Assembly (NCBI GenBank): GCA_019916065.1
Contig: CM034240.1
Span: 44,528,026-44,592,025 of the forward strand
Length of the DNA stretch: 64,000 bases
DNA from: Vitellaria paradoxa
Taxonomy: Eukaryota; Streptophyta; Magnoliopsida; Ericales; Sapotaceae
Direction: 5' to 3'
Both the position numbers and the translations under genes were made by a program. The notes below the pieces were generated by a model. It was given only the letters and a program-made list of their open reading frames with translations. It did no database searches and was not told the origin of the DNA. Of the stretch, positions 36,939 to 50,200 are shown piece after piece; the stretch's first letter is position 1; each line of letters starts with the position of its first letter.

Positions 36939-37016
36939 ACAAAGGTGGCAAAGCAAATCACATTCTGAAACTCCTAAGCAACAAACTCATTAGAGACCAA
37001 AGCTAACAAACTGAAG

Positions 37017-37700
37017 ATGCTGAGTACTTCCGCTCTTCTATTCCCCATTATTTTCTCAGCTTCCTTCTTCAATCTCTGCTTTGCAGGGGACGCGGACAAC
37101 CTCCAGGACGCGTGCCCGACAGCAAAGTCGACACGGCAACCCGTATCCTCAACGGGTATCCATGCAAGGACCCGGCCAAAATCGCCGCCTCCGACTTCAA
37201 GTCATCGAAGCTCAACACCGCCGGCGACACCTCCAATTACTTCCGCTCCTCCACCGCCATCATCACCGCTGCCGAGTTCCCTGGGCCTGAACACCCTCGG
37301 CCTGTCCGTGGCCCGGACCGACCTGGAGATCGACGGCATCGTCATGCCGCACTCTCACCCGAGAGCCTCCGAAGTGTTCTTCGTCAACAAAGGGGTGGTG
37401 GTTGTCGGGCTTCGTCGATACCGGAAACCAAGTGTTCCAGAAGATTCTCACCGCCGGCGACCGTGTTTGTGTTTCCCAGAGGGCTCCTTCACTTCTGCTA
37501 CAACAATGGGTTGGAGATCGCCGTCGCTTCTCGGTGCTTAACAGCCAGAACCCTGGTCTGGCGAGCATAACCGGCGGGATTTTGGCGCCGGAAGATCGGA
37601 GGCGATTGATTTATTGAAGAGCAGATTGATTTCTCTTTCTGCGTCGGCGATGTACTCTGCTGACAATGTCACTGGTTTGGGTTTTGGAGTCGCTGTGTGA
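37017..37700 (+). pseudogene. Germin-like protein gene, broken by six frameshifts
   Basis: A signal-peptide-like start (MLSTSALLFPIIFSASF) leads into germin-like text found in successive frames: KVDTATRILNGYPCKDPAKI, TSNYFRSSTAIITAAEFPG, LNTLGLSVARTDLEIDG, germin box 1 as MPHSHPRASEVFFVNKG, GFVDTGNQVFQKILTAGD, box 2 as VFVFPRGLLHFCYNNG, VLNSQNPGLASITG and a C-terminus YSADNVTGLGFGVAV ending at TGA 37698-37700. The frame changes about six times (near 37115, 37280, 37410, 37465, 37528, 37590), each fitting a one-base gain or loss at or near a short run. Germin-like proteins are secreted apoplastic cupins of about 215 residues, some with Mn superoxide dismutase or oxalate oxidase activity. No intact protein can be made from this sequence as given. 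Confidence 0.88.
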
Positions 37701-39438
37701 ATTGAGAAGATTTGAAACGTTTTGATCACATGACCTTTAACTTTGTCGCAATCACGGTTAATTGTGTGGTGAAACTGTGTACTAATATTTTGTGAGCATA
37801 ATTTTGATTTATGACTATTTTTCATTAATTATTTATTTTATAGATAAATATTTATTTATTTTTATTGTATTAACTTTTTAACTTTATCGCAAGCACCCAT
37901 TGGAAGCTCAAAAATTAGTAAAAAAAAAAAATATTAAAAATTACATTTTGTATTTTTGATGTATTTGGTAAAATCATAATTTTTCTTACTTTTTTGATTT
38001 GCTACCAAAAAATAAAATAAAAAGTTACTACTTTTTATTTGCTATAGTAAAAAATATACTAAACATCCAAAAAATTATCACTTTTTTATTTGTTACAGTA
38101 AAAAAAATACCAAACACCTAAAAATTGTAAAAAAAATGTTAAAAAATATACTTTATTCCACCAAATACACAAAAAATATAACTCAAAAAACATATAAAAA
38201 ATACTAAAAGTTTCACTTTTTTCCTTCTTTTTGAATCTCCAAATGGCTTTTAGATGCAACTAAATTTGTGGAAATTGTCTGTAATAAATAATGATTTAGA
38301 AATTTGGATTACCAAAAGCTGAATTTACTAAAAAAAAATTGTTGGGGATAAAAATATCAAACCCACTAAGAACGTTTTTTTAATAATTATCTATGAATAA
38401 TAAAAATCTACCTAAAATTTAATCCAAATAATGTGATTATAAAATAATTATTCTAATATAATTTCTGTAAAACATTTTAAAAGTATAATATTTTCCAATC
38501 TAGGGCTAGTGTTATAATTTTAATTTACGTTAATTAAATTTAATTATCAAAATATTTTTACATATTTTTTATTAAAAATTTATAAATGTAATTAAGTCAT
38601 TAAATTTTAATTTAACAATTTAGATCAAAGTTATCAATGAGTTGCCAACACTCTTAGGCTTGGTCTAGAAAGAAAAGTAATTAACTTATCTTTTGTTAGC
38701 TTATTTTTGTATTTGGAAAGAAAAAAAGTAATTTTTTTTTAAATATAATTTTAATTTTGATTAATTTAACTTTTTATCTTTAAAAATTCAACCACTACAC
38801 CAAATACTAGCCAACTGTAATAGCAACAGTTATTAGCTCGTGATAGCAAACGAAGCCTTAAGTCTTGCTGTCAACTTCCCTGTCTACTATTTCCCCTCAA
38901 CTACTCATTATGTTTGCATTTCTTACAATAGTAATAAAAACATAATGATTTCATCTACTTTTCAAGTCAAGAAAAAGATGAAGCCGTTTGAAAAAAATTA
39001 GTAAAGAAGTATTAAAAGTTATTTTAGTGTGTTTGATAAAATTAAAAATTTTTTTATTTTTTTTAATTTGTCTATAATGAAAAGTATATTTCATAATTAT
39101 AATTTTTTGATTTGTTATAGTAAAAAAATATATCAAATATTCAAAAGTTACTACTTTTTTACTTTACTACAGTAAAAAAATTTACCAAACATCTAAAAAT
39201 TACTAAAAAATATTAAAATTTCACTTAATTCAACCAAACACACAAAAAAATAAAAAAAAAAATCCAAAAAACTACCAAAACTTAAATTTTTTTTAACTTC
39301 CAAAACACCCCCGATGTCGTGTCCTAATCCTTCCCATTATGCCAACTCAAAAATAAAAATATATAAATAAATAAATTACAATTATACGCCATTGGGCGCC
39401 AACATTGGCTCAGCAGAGACAAGCACAGAGAGGCAAAA
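37701..39438. other. Gene-free AT-rich stretch with MITE-like blocks
   Basis: Between the germin-like pseudogene and the unnamed gene. Blocks at about 37905-38230 and 39010-39290 share TTTACCAAACAT/CAAACAC and AAAATTACTA-type text and look like old MITE copies. No gene is recognised. Confidence 0.5.
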
Positions 39439-42400
39439 ATGGTGATGCTGTGCTTCGTGTTGGATCTGCGAGTCTATCGCCGTCGTTACTTCGAGACTTG
39501 AAGCAGGTAATGTGTGTGTACATATACGCGTGTTTGTATCTATATGTGTGTTCGTATAATCAACCAAAATTTCTTCGTCTTCTCACCTTTTCAGATGTTT
39601 GTATATGCAATATATACGAATCTGTGTGTGTATCTTTGTTTTCTAATTGTGCAATTGACGATGATCGCTGTTACAGGCGATTATTGTTGTGCTGTGGCAA
39701 ACTACTGAAAATTGATCTGTTCTGTGAATTTTCTTTCTGTTAGTCGCTGTTGCAGCTAGCGAATTTGTACGCTGTTTTGGCTCCGATCGGTGATAAAGCG
39801 CCGTCGAAGCCCCTCAGTGATCGGGTGGGATTGTGCTATGTTCTCAAGAATCGTATTTCTTGTTCCGATGAGGTACGTCCGTCTCTTGTCCATATACATG
39901 TTTTTTATTTTATTTTATTTTTTTTTAAATGCAGAATCTGATGGATGATTGAATTCAATTGACCTGGAAATTAGGGTTTTATTGTCTATATAATATACAC
40001 ATATATACATTTTTTGTCTCATCGTCCAGTGGAAGAATTGAAATTAATAAAACATTATCTTAATTAACTAAAAATCCAAACAGCTGAAAGTAGCCTACAC
40101 TCCAAGAGGTAACTTCAGTCTCCGTGATTTCCATCATGCCGTCAACAACTTGCCCACTGATGCCTTCTTGCCTGAATTCAATGATTCTGGAGCTCTTTCT
40201 TGTCATGGTAATCTCACTCGTGAACATGTGCATGTGAACTATGCATAATTCCATTTGCAGTTTGTTCATTTTATTGTCGATTATTGTGGGCAGATGTGAA
40301 GCTTAAAAGCATACTAAGCAATGAAGTTTTATACTCATGGGGTGGACATGAGAAAGACATTGCGAGGAAAGTGATCCTGATTAGCTCCTTTGTGGTTGAA
40401 AATCTAGATTTGTTCGAGAAAGACATTCTCATGGTAGGGCAAAATTTACGGGAACTTTCAGTTCTCCTTTGAGTCTATTACTACTGCATATGCTGTGAAT
40501 TCTGAACTTGCTTCTGTTGGCCTTTTTTTTATTAGGATGCAGCAGAGAACTGTGTTTCGATTGAGTTTTTATTGTTGGAGCAAGAATCAAGCCATCTTGT
40601 TGATACATCTGAAAAAATCAGAAATTTTGTGAAGCATATTTCTGATCTTGAGAATTGTTCATTTCATGCCTATCTGCCAGGTAAATACGTCTGTGATTGT
40701 GTTGATGTCTCTTTCAACTTCTGAAATTTAATGGAGATATCTGTAAGAAAATTGTCATGGCAAGATGAGAGATAGCAATAGGAGGTGGACGAGAAGAATC
40801 TGAGATTACAGTCTTCCCCTTGCCAGGCCTTCAGTGAAGTCAAAAGCATTTGTTGGTTAGTTTATGCTGTTCCAAAATTGTTTTAAGATGGGGACCAAGA
40901 ACTTCCATATATATTCAAAGACAGGGACTTCCATATAAGGTCAAAAATGCTAGTGAATTGATGGGCATGTGCTCGTTGGCTTATAGGAACTGCCCTATGT
41001 AGAAACTGGGAAAAGTATCTGTATTAAGTACTAATAGAAAACAAATTTGCAGATGCACAAGTACTTTGCGATTTGGTAAAACGATGGCTACAGGAGTTGA
41101 AGGATGACATGGGTGAACCATTACAGGCTCGTTTTATCTTCAAGAGTGACATTTTTGGCTCTCTGGACCCAATATCCTGCAATTTGTTTTCATCTGCCAA
41201 TTATATATCGATGAATTCAGTCCCTGTCAGGTATTTTAAGAAATTCTGCACTTTGTAGATTCTGAAGCATCTTTGATGACTTGATCACCAATTTAATTTT
41301 TAGACAGCAAGACAATTATTCTGCATCTTAGAAACCAAGGTTATACAACTTAGCTAAGCATCTTATATCTGGATGCTCTACTTGGCAATTATCCATGATA
41401 GTGGTTTCGTTTGTTATTGCCATGGATGTCATAAATGGGATGCTAGGAAGGAGACTGCAAATGGTATTCTTGAAAATATTTTTTAAACAATTGATATACT
41501 TTGAAGTCATTACAATGCTTTATATCATTACTTCACACCTCCCAGTTACAGCGCACACTTCATTCGGTAGCTTTCAAAGTTGGCATTTGACCTTGACATG
41601 TTAATTGACACTCATCTTAAAATGTGGAACTTCAAAGCCAGTGTGGTTGAAGTAACTAGGTTCTGCTTAAGCAAGGAAATGAGTGATTACTATTGTTATG
41701 TATGTGTGTGAGTAGGGACGGAGCTACAACTTGGCAGTGGGGGGCCACACGGCAAAAATTACTATAGATGTCCTATATTTTGTAGTTCAAAAATTTTAAA
41801 TATAGGTAATTGGATGCCGCGTCTATCAAAATTCAATGTAGCTATTGTATTTTTCGTAGATCTAGATATTTTGGCCCCTGCCATCTAATATTCTAGTTCT
41901 GTCCTTAACTGTGTATGTGTGTGTGAGTGAGTGAGTGAGTGAGAGAGAGAGAGAGAAACATGCCTCATATAATGGGTGAATAAGATGGAATAAAAGATGC
42001 AGTTGCTTTGTCCTTTCAATTTTCAAACTGCCAGATTATAAATTGTTCAGATTTTTTATTATGCTTGGTTCCTAGGTTGGTCTAGAAAAGTTAACATGAA
42101 GAAATTTTTCACTGTTCGTTGCTGATTATTAAATATAATACAATGTAGTATTCCTGGAGTGCTTTGGCGTGACCTAGTGAAGTAGTGCCATTGCCTTAAT
42201 TTTAGGATCAGTGTTGCTATTTTGTCTTCTTCATTTGTTTATGTGAGAGAGTCATATATTACAAAATATAATTATTGTTGTTATGACAATTAGACATGCA
42301 GGTGTCATGGAATCCCGTTAGATGATGCATTTGGAAAACAATGCAATCGGTCTTCTTCTTGTCCGGTTACAGGCAATGATCTGGAAGCATTTGATTTGAT

Positions 42401-45400
42401 TGAAAATTCTGTGAAGGTTGGAGAACAAACGATTCTTTTTCTCCCCTCATTCCAGAACTGCATGAAGCTCCAACACGTTTCTATGCCAATTGACCTGAAT
42501 GTTATTGAAAGGACTAACTTAGGGTCCCTGAGTGAAGGTAGATCCGAAGCATGAAACAACTCCATACCCCCAAACCCTGTAGGTGCAGAAAATATGGTTG
42601 AACTATTGAGCTAGTTAAACTTTCTGACAAGGAACTACTGCTTTTTGTATCATGGGGAATCTAAATAATTCTGCATTATATGTAGTGCTGAAATTATTTA
42701 AAATGCTTATGCACTAATACTTTACCTGAAGAGTACTATATTGTGACTTTAATGCCATGACCTGCAGATCCTATAATCTAATCATGCCTTATTTTAGAGC
42801 TTGCACATACTGCTCTTGTGAAATAAAAGTCCCAGTGAAGAACTGTGGCTAAAACTAACATTTATAACATTTTTGGTGAGGGGAAGGGAGGGAGGAAAGA
42901 GGTTGAGGGTATAGGGGGAGTGAATTTATTTCCCTTGGTTGCTAAGAAGGAATGGAGGATTGTAGAAAGGAAAGGAAACAATGGATCAGACTCTTTCTTC
43001 CCAGGCCCACAAGATTTCCTTCCGAAAAGTGGGAGGAGCGGTTAAAGAGGCACCTCCCTTCATTTGAAATGTAAATTTGCTATATTGCCCTGCAAAGTTG
43101 GCTAATTTTTACGAAGTGAGGGTATGAGCATATAAGGTGATAAAAAATCTTTTTCTTTCTTTCTCTTTTTTCTCCATCCTGCCAAACAATGGGGAAACCC
43201 AAAACCCTTTCCAGAGGGATATGCTCCCCCTCCATTCTATTTTCCTTCCATGCAACAAGATATAGAATTACTATAGTTTACCCATTAAAGGAAAAAAAAA
43301 AAAAACAAATTTACTTTCTGTTATAATTTTATTAGTTTAAGCTCTCAAAATTCTTCCGCTGCCTGCTTTACAATCTGGTGTGACTTGAAGGGAATGCTTT
43401 CTTGTGGATTCTATGTGCGACTTCATAGAAGTCCTTCTATTGGGTTGATTAGAATTGCCTTTGTCTTTTTGTTAATAAGTTAAAAGCTGGATTTTTTTAT
43501 CAGTCTCATTGTCAGTCAAACTGCAAACAAGCCCTGAACATTTTAGAGCCATCAGGTGCATGATATTGTAGCACCAGGAAATAATTGCCACTCCAGTTTT
43601 ACTCACTATTTTTTTTTTTTTTACTGTTGGGTTTCAAAATCCAAGTTATATGGTCATGATCTGTTTTGTCCACCATTTGATTTTATGAAGTTAAGACTCG
43701 CAGTATATTATTTCAACTTTCCTCTCAGCAATAATGTGGTACACATCTATTTACCAACTCTTAATCCTTTTTGTTTTTCAAACAGGGGTTATTTTAGGGA
43801 CTTCCTATATTGTAACGCCATCAGCTTTTCATGAATCAGATGACATTGATAAGTCGGAGATAAACACTCAATGTGCGTGCATTGAAGGCCTCCCCTTAGT
43901 TTCTTGTTTCCACATAACAATTTAATTAGCCTTTATATTGCACTGGTTTTGGCTTTGATTCTATGAACTTTCTTGAGTCCAAAAGTAAGCTAATGTTTTA
44001 ATTGCACTTCTGAGTATTTGTTCGAGAATTATTATTTATTCCATTTTTGCAATGGGCTTTGGTTTGACAGTTTTTCGAGGACTTTGCAACGCACTACATT
44101 CCCTTGACCAAGGCTTGGTTTGTTCTTCAAAGTGTAATATAGAAACTATGAGAGAGGCTCTCTTCCTCTGCTATTATATTCTTCTACCTTCAGAAAAGGG
44201 ACCAATGCTTCTCAGGGTAAGTAATCTCTTTCATCTCATTTTGGGTGAGTTGCGCTTTACTCCTTGTGAGGTTTTTCCAGTTTGTTCTCCCCTTTAAGTT
44301 TGAATTATTCACCAACTTTCTTGCTGAATCATAGCTGCTGACCAATTAATTTTGTTAAGAGATGTCAGCAAGGGAACATTTATACCACGTGTTTCTCAAC
44401 TTTTCCTTTGTTTCAGTTGGAAGAGTTTGTGAGAGCAATGTTATGGAAGAGGAGGAGAGGAGAAGAGGGAATGCTAGGGGACTTGGATGGTGTAATGACA
44501 ATCAATTTGCTAATGAGGGGTGGGGGGGTGGTGGGGGAAGACAAGTAATCTTGCTTGAAGAAAAATAGCGACAATGGTTGTGGGGATTGTGGTGTTGAGA
44601 GTTGTAATATAGAGTTTCACGTATGTTGGTATATTGACACTCTCTAACATGTGCCCTTACCATCTTGTACGTCATAGACTTCCTTTCAACGCCACCTGTT
44701 TGCTCTGGATTTATCTTTTTCCATTACTGTGCCTGTGACTTATTTCTTTCTTCTCATTCATCTGCATTTTATCGTCTTTTTAGTTTACTTCCTTTTTCCA
44801 ACTCAAATCTTAGAGCTTAACCAAAACTAACCGCAAACACCCTAAATCAATTTTATTAAGAAAGATTGTAATCATACTAGAAGATAGTGATGGGAGGATA
44901 GAGGTTGGTGGAAGTAAGGCAACAGTGGTCATGTTTTGCAATTTTACTTGGTTAACTAAACCAATGGAATACTTATTTTAGCTTTTTTTAAACTTCTCAT
45001 TTGGCACTCATATAGGTTTCGTGCTTTTATATTTACCTGTCTCTCCATTTTAATTTCACTGTTTATTACTAAACATGCAGCGGCTTGCAGGATCAGAAGA
45101 AGTTTTGCCTTTCCCAGATGTTAATGAAATGTGTCCTTCAGCAACAATTCAGATTGAAAACTCCATTCGGGCTGCTTTGCTGAAGGTTGTACAGTATTCA
45201 TAATTTTTTTTTTTTTTTTTCAATTAAGGTGTATGTCATACCTTGCAAACCTTTGCTCTGTTTTTGTCAATATGCATGTTTGATTCTGGTGCCCTTAGAA
45301 GAAGGTAAAATAAAGTAGACTAATTTCAGCATCCTACTGCTACCCAGGGATAGATGTCCAATTCTCTCTCCGAATGTGACAATTGAAGTTGGTTGTTGAT

Positions 45401-46466
45401 CTGAAATTTGTGTAGAGTTATCAATGGTGTTATATTGGGTCCTGGAAGAGTAGCATTGCAAATCTTGCCTATTTCTATTTATAATTTTTTTCCACAGATG
45501 GAAGTAAGAGACTACAATCCATTCCTGCATGAGAGAGGCTTCCATCAGAAACTAAATTTGCTTGTAAAAGAGAGCTTACAATTTGGGTATTTATCTTCTC
45601 CTTTCACCTTCAGTCATTTCTCTTTCTATATTGCCAATGAATATATTGATGGCTCCCTGGAACAGTGGTCCTTTTAATTCACTTGAACTTAGTTGATTAA
45701 ATGCTGGTCAAAATCCTTATGTTAACACGAAATAGTTGACCATGGCTTTATTGATGTCAAACACCAACTTCTCAGTAGCTTTCCTTGGCAGCAACATTGA
45801 ACAGTGTTGTGATACCATACCCTTCTGCTACTACGTATATTAAGTTCACTGAACATTGTCATTGTCCATCAAGATTACCTGCATTGATATATATGATCTG
45901 ACTTCTAAGTGCTGAAAATTTTCTTTAATGTACCAGTTTAAGTAATTCACAAATTTCCCAGGTCAATGCATCCCAGTCTGAAAGCGACAAACTCTGAATC
46001 GAACTCTACCCAGCATGAGTCTTCAGCAGAGGCTGCACCCTCGAAGCCAACCACAAATGTTGTAGTCATAGAAGAGGAAATCCCGCAATTGGATCTGACA
46101 GTAGGAGAAGACCAAGCTTCTGCTTGTATTACAGAAGAATGGGAACAGCTGATCGTCAATGAAGCCCCCAAGATATGTTCGCCCACTTGTATTTCCAAAT
46201 CAAAGTTTGATCAACTAGCCCTATCACCCCAAGATGGTAGCAGAAAGCTGGATGAGAAAACTTCTAGGATATTGGAGAGGCTTGAGGTCCCAAGGCAGTT
46301 AAAAAGAAAGCCACCTCTTGTGAAAAGCAGTTTCACTACAGAAGCATGTGTCCCCACTAAGGCACCACTCATCCCATTCCACCCCATTCATGGTACAGAA
46401 AAGTTGATATCCTCAAGCCAGCCAATGAAACCCAATTTTCAAAGGCCGAAAAAGAAACAAAGATGA
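39439..46466 (+). CDS. Unnamed conserved plant protein, about 650 residues, exon 1 off by one base
   Basis: Twelve exons: 39439-39506, 39744-39872, 40084-40207, 40294-40433, 40536-40680, 41053-41230, 42302-42537, 43786-43872, 44071-44216, 45081-45185, 45498-45586, 45962-46466, all GT-AG. Exons 2-12 join in frame to the stop. Landmarks include LLQLANLYAVLAPIGDKAP, DFHHAVNNLPTDAFLPEF, LVKRWLQELKDDMGEPLQ, QTILFLPSFQNCMKLQ, CITEEWEQLIVNE and RILERLEVPRQLKRKP, and a basic C-terminus RPKKKQR that could be a nuclear signal. The total is 1952 nt, one short of whole codons. Exon 1 starts MVMLCFVLDLR in one frame, while its second half, SLSPSLLRDLKQ, needs the next. I do not recognise a known domain and assign no function. 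No transmembrane segment is evident. Exons 7-8 are duplicated at 62542 on. Confidence 0.8.
41713..41907. mobile_element. Short element with GGACGGAGCTA ends in intron 6
   Basis: Ends are AGGGACGGAGCTACAA and, reversed, AAGGACAGAACTAGAA, about 190 bp apart. The ends resemble the hAT-like GGCGGAGC family in this window. The same insertion is present in the duplicate at about 61960-62150, so it predates the duplication. Confidence 0.55.
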
Positions 46467-47262
46467 ATAAAAAGGCCATTCATGTAGAGAAACCAATCCT
46501 AGCAGGACAGCTATACGAGGTTGTCGGGGTTTAATGAACGGTATGATTTTAGTTTAATGAAATGATGTCGTTTTGATTTAATCAAACAATTGATTTTGAT
46601 TTACAATATTTTTAGATCAAAATAGCATCGTTTTGGTTAGTGGAGATAATCACGAACTAAAGATTTTTGTCGAGCTGAGCTCGAACCCATACTAATAATT
46701 AGAGCCGAACTTGAGTAAATTAAAGCTCAGCTGGGTTGGGCTGGACTGTAACTCTACCTGCTGATCAACCATAACCAGATTAGTCCAAGGCAATGAACGT
46801 CATACGCACGTTCAATCAAATCATTTCATCATGTGAAAAAACCTTATTGTTGTCATACAATAATAAAATATTAAAAAAAATTATTATTTTTCAAAACCAA
46901 TCAAAATATTATACATTTTAGAAACATTTTTCAAAACATAAAAATTATACATTTCAGAAACACTCAAAAGCTACCAAAACATGTATATTTCATAAATAAT
47001 CATAAACTGACTGATTTTTGGCATTCTGCATTTTCACCAAGACCATCTTACTGTCGACTTTAGCTTAGACTGCCAACCTAAATGAATCCCTATAGTAAAT
47101 TATATCCAAATCGAGCTTCTTGGCTTGGACTATCAACCCAAACAAATCGCAACACAACATAACATAACAAAATATCAGCCTAGGTAGGGAGGATCACTAT
47201 ACGTGAGAGACGGGTGAAGATTTTGAGAAGGGTAGGTCTTCAAGTCTTCTCATCTGTTGTAG
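46467..47262. other. Convergent intergenic region, unnamed gene and RBOH
   Basis: About 800 bases separate the two stop codons of genes transcribed toward each other, so both 3' UTRs and poly(A) signals must lie here. No other gene is seen; candidate AATAAA-type signals occur on the plus strand near 46860. Confidence 0.5.
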
Positions 47263-50200
47263 TCAAAAATTTTCTTTATGAAACTCAAATTTGGTGTTGT
47301 TTTCGTGAGAGAACTTCAAAGCTAGAGATTTTAGTTCTCTAACAAGAGCTGGATTCCCACAGTAAAACACCCCTGCATTTGTGAAGGGACAAAAAACCAA
47401 CCATAAGGTATAATTTATCATCGTTATATGTATGTGACATAAATATAAATTTAATATATGTTGATATCATCATCAACAAAATGCACTACCGCTATTAAAT
47501 GGATTTATCATCCTTTTGTTTGTGAATGACAGATAAAAGGAACCCAACATATTTGCATGATAACGATAGAAGTAATATAGAATATAAAAGAGCCTAATCG
47601 AAGTTTAACACATTTGTCATACTTTCACATCTTCTTAGCCAAAATGACATGCATCTTAGTCTAAAATGGAAATTATATGCATGTAACATAACAGTAGCCA
47701 TATTCTATATTCTTTGTAAAATGGAAATGACAAAAGAAAAGAGACAAATTCTTACATGAAAAATAAGAAAGCAATATAATACAGAAAAAATAGGTAAAGC
47801 GGTCAACAACGCGAAGAAGTTGTCACATAAAATTATTACCTTGCATTTTTCAGTCAAAATTAATGAGACTTGTCATAAATTTTTTTTTTTGGTAATTAAA
47901 AAAAAGTTTACTACTAGTAGAAGGATATTTTAATTAGTAAGATGAGTTTTGCTAAGCACGTTCATGGGTGATAAACACTCCTTGTTGAGTTCGTGCCGTG
48001 TCAGTGATAGATTATAGGGGTGGGTCAGATGATGTGGCATGATATCAGCTACGGTTGTCAATACAACTTGTAAAAAGAGCTTTAACTTAATAGGACTCAC
48101 CAACTCGGGTATGAGGATGCTTGTCGACAATGCTCTGGTATACTTCCCCCCAGTCAGGCCTGCCAAAATAGCATTTTGCTGGCGTGCCAGCAACAATGTC
48201 CTCACCATTCTTGTCATGGTTGAGTGACTGAAGCCAGGTGATGATAGCTGAGCGTGCATCACCCTCTTTGAAGATGCTAGTGCAATGGTTATGCATTTCT
48301 ATTACTCCCTTGTCGTCCATCTCAAACACTTCTTTCATGATCTCTTTAAACCAACTAAAAGAGCGTTGCTCCCTAGTTACCCAATAGAAGTATGCTCGTT
48401 TTGTCTTGAAGTTTTTGCCGCTCTTGCTTTTTAGTGTTTTGGGACTAAATTTTTTTGATAATTTGTTGCCACCAGTCCCATTCTCCAAAGCATTCTCTTC
48501 TTCCTCGATGGCCCTCGTATTGTTCACAATGTCCTTCACAATGCTGATCATTGGTGTTGCCCCAATTCCTGACCCCACTAGTAAGACCACTTCATAATTC
48601 TTGTACTCTTGTGCTGGTGCTCCATATGGACCATCGATTGACAACTTTTCAAAACTACAAATCACTTTTTCACAATCAATTTCAAAATAAGCAAAGATCG
48701 TTTTTTCTAAAAAAGAGAAAAACCAGTGCTAAGGAAATCTTCGATGGTAGAAAACCAAAATCACGCTTTAATTCTTTGTCCATTCAGACTCGATCACAAT
48801 TATAACATGACAAGCCCACACACTGGTTGAATGTCCTTAATCCTTATCTATGAAGTGGAAAAATAGCTTCTAAATATTTATCCTTGGGCTTTTTTTTTTT
48901 TTTTTTTCCTATTAACAAAATGACATTGTCTCATGGATGAGAGACTTGTCCTTGCCTTGAAACATGAATTGTAAACACGTCATCAAAAGTAGTTGAATGA
49001 CTGTGATTTAGGTAAATAATGAAAGGATTTCTAAGAAACTAGTGCTTTTTTTTGGGGGAAGGGGGGTTAAATGATCTTAGTTGAATGACTATAACTTGGG
49101 TGAATAATGAAAGGATTTCTAAGAAACTGGTGCTTTTTTTTTTGGGGTTATATGATCGTACTAAAGAATTAACCTTTAATTGTGAGCAGTGCGACGAGAG
49201 TGATCTAGAATAAAAATGCCAGCCTAGTTATTCCATTCTTATATATATATATATATATATGCTAGCCTAGTTATCCCATTCTTATATATATATATATATT
49301 CTTGTTTACGCCGTTGAGCTGCATAATTTGCTAAATGTATAGTATGAATTGGTAAGTTAGAAATGACTTACATAGAATTGTTCTTTCTTGCAAAGGAATC
49401 AACACTAATGAGTTTACTTTTCCCAATGTGTGTTGAGTCACACCCCTAAAAAACACAAATTACGATGCAGAGGTTAATTACAAGTTGGAAGAAATCTCCC
49501 ATAATATTAGAAATAAGATAGGTATCACATATCATGATTTCAAACCAAATCTTGGAAGAATCAAATGATGAGAGAGAAGAGGGCAATTGGGGGTTCCAAT
49601 TCTTGAAAATTTAATATTATTCAATGAGTTTTCATCAATTTAAAATGTCTTCTTCCGTCGAAAGTATTTAATTAGGATGCTTATATACATAGAAATGATC
49701 ATTATGCTCACTGCTTATTTTTATTGCCTCAGAGGACTGTAAAAAATTGTGCCTAGGTAAATTAGTAGATGTTAGTTTTGCCATCAGATGGTATATATGG
49801 ACTTCTATAACCATTTCAAATGACTGAAATGCACCTCGAAGAACATTTTCTTGATTTGTTTTGTCCAATCGCCAGCAGCTCGAATATGAACACTTAAGTA
49901 GTCATCTCCAGGAGCAGAAGTAATGGAGAATGGGTGCCTGTTGACGTGAAGCCTATGTAAATATGTAAATCAAAGATGAAGAGTAGAGGGGAGAGAGGGA
50001 GAGAGAATTAAGAACAACATGGTCATCATCACTAATTGACCAAGCTACTTTAATTGGTAAAACCATTTTAAATGGCCCTTACCATTCAAATGGTGAAACA
50101 GCAGTACATTTGACAAACACATATTGCCCACTACTGTAACTGAAGCCCTTAGGCTCTGTCATGTGAAGTGCCAATACATCTCCATAATCACCCACCTTCA

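Noticed and set aside
37081..37570. Other frames within the germin-like locus, including an antisense one
   Set aside because: Their conserved parts are segments of the broken germin-like protein; the remainder is out-of-frame translation.
44362..44568. Short plus-strand frame with EEEERRRG and poly-Gly
   Set aside because: It lies inside intron 9 of the unnamed gene and consists of purine-rich low-complexity sequence.
45947..46198. Minus-strand frame of 83 residues opposite exon 12 of the unnamed gene
   Set aside because: A shadow of the real exon; no conserved features.
48087..48665. Reading exon 11 of RBOH from its own apparent start as a separate protein
   Set aside because: The frame is the NADPH-binding exon of RBOH, with a good acceptor inside it; the apparent start is not an ATG.
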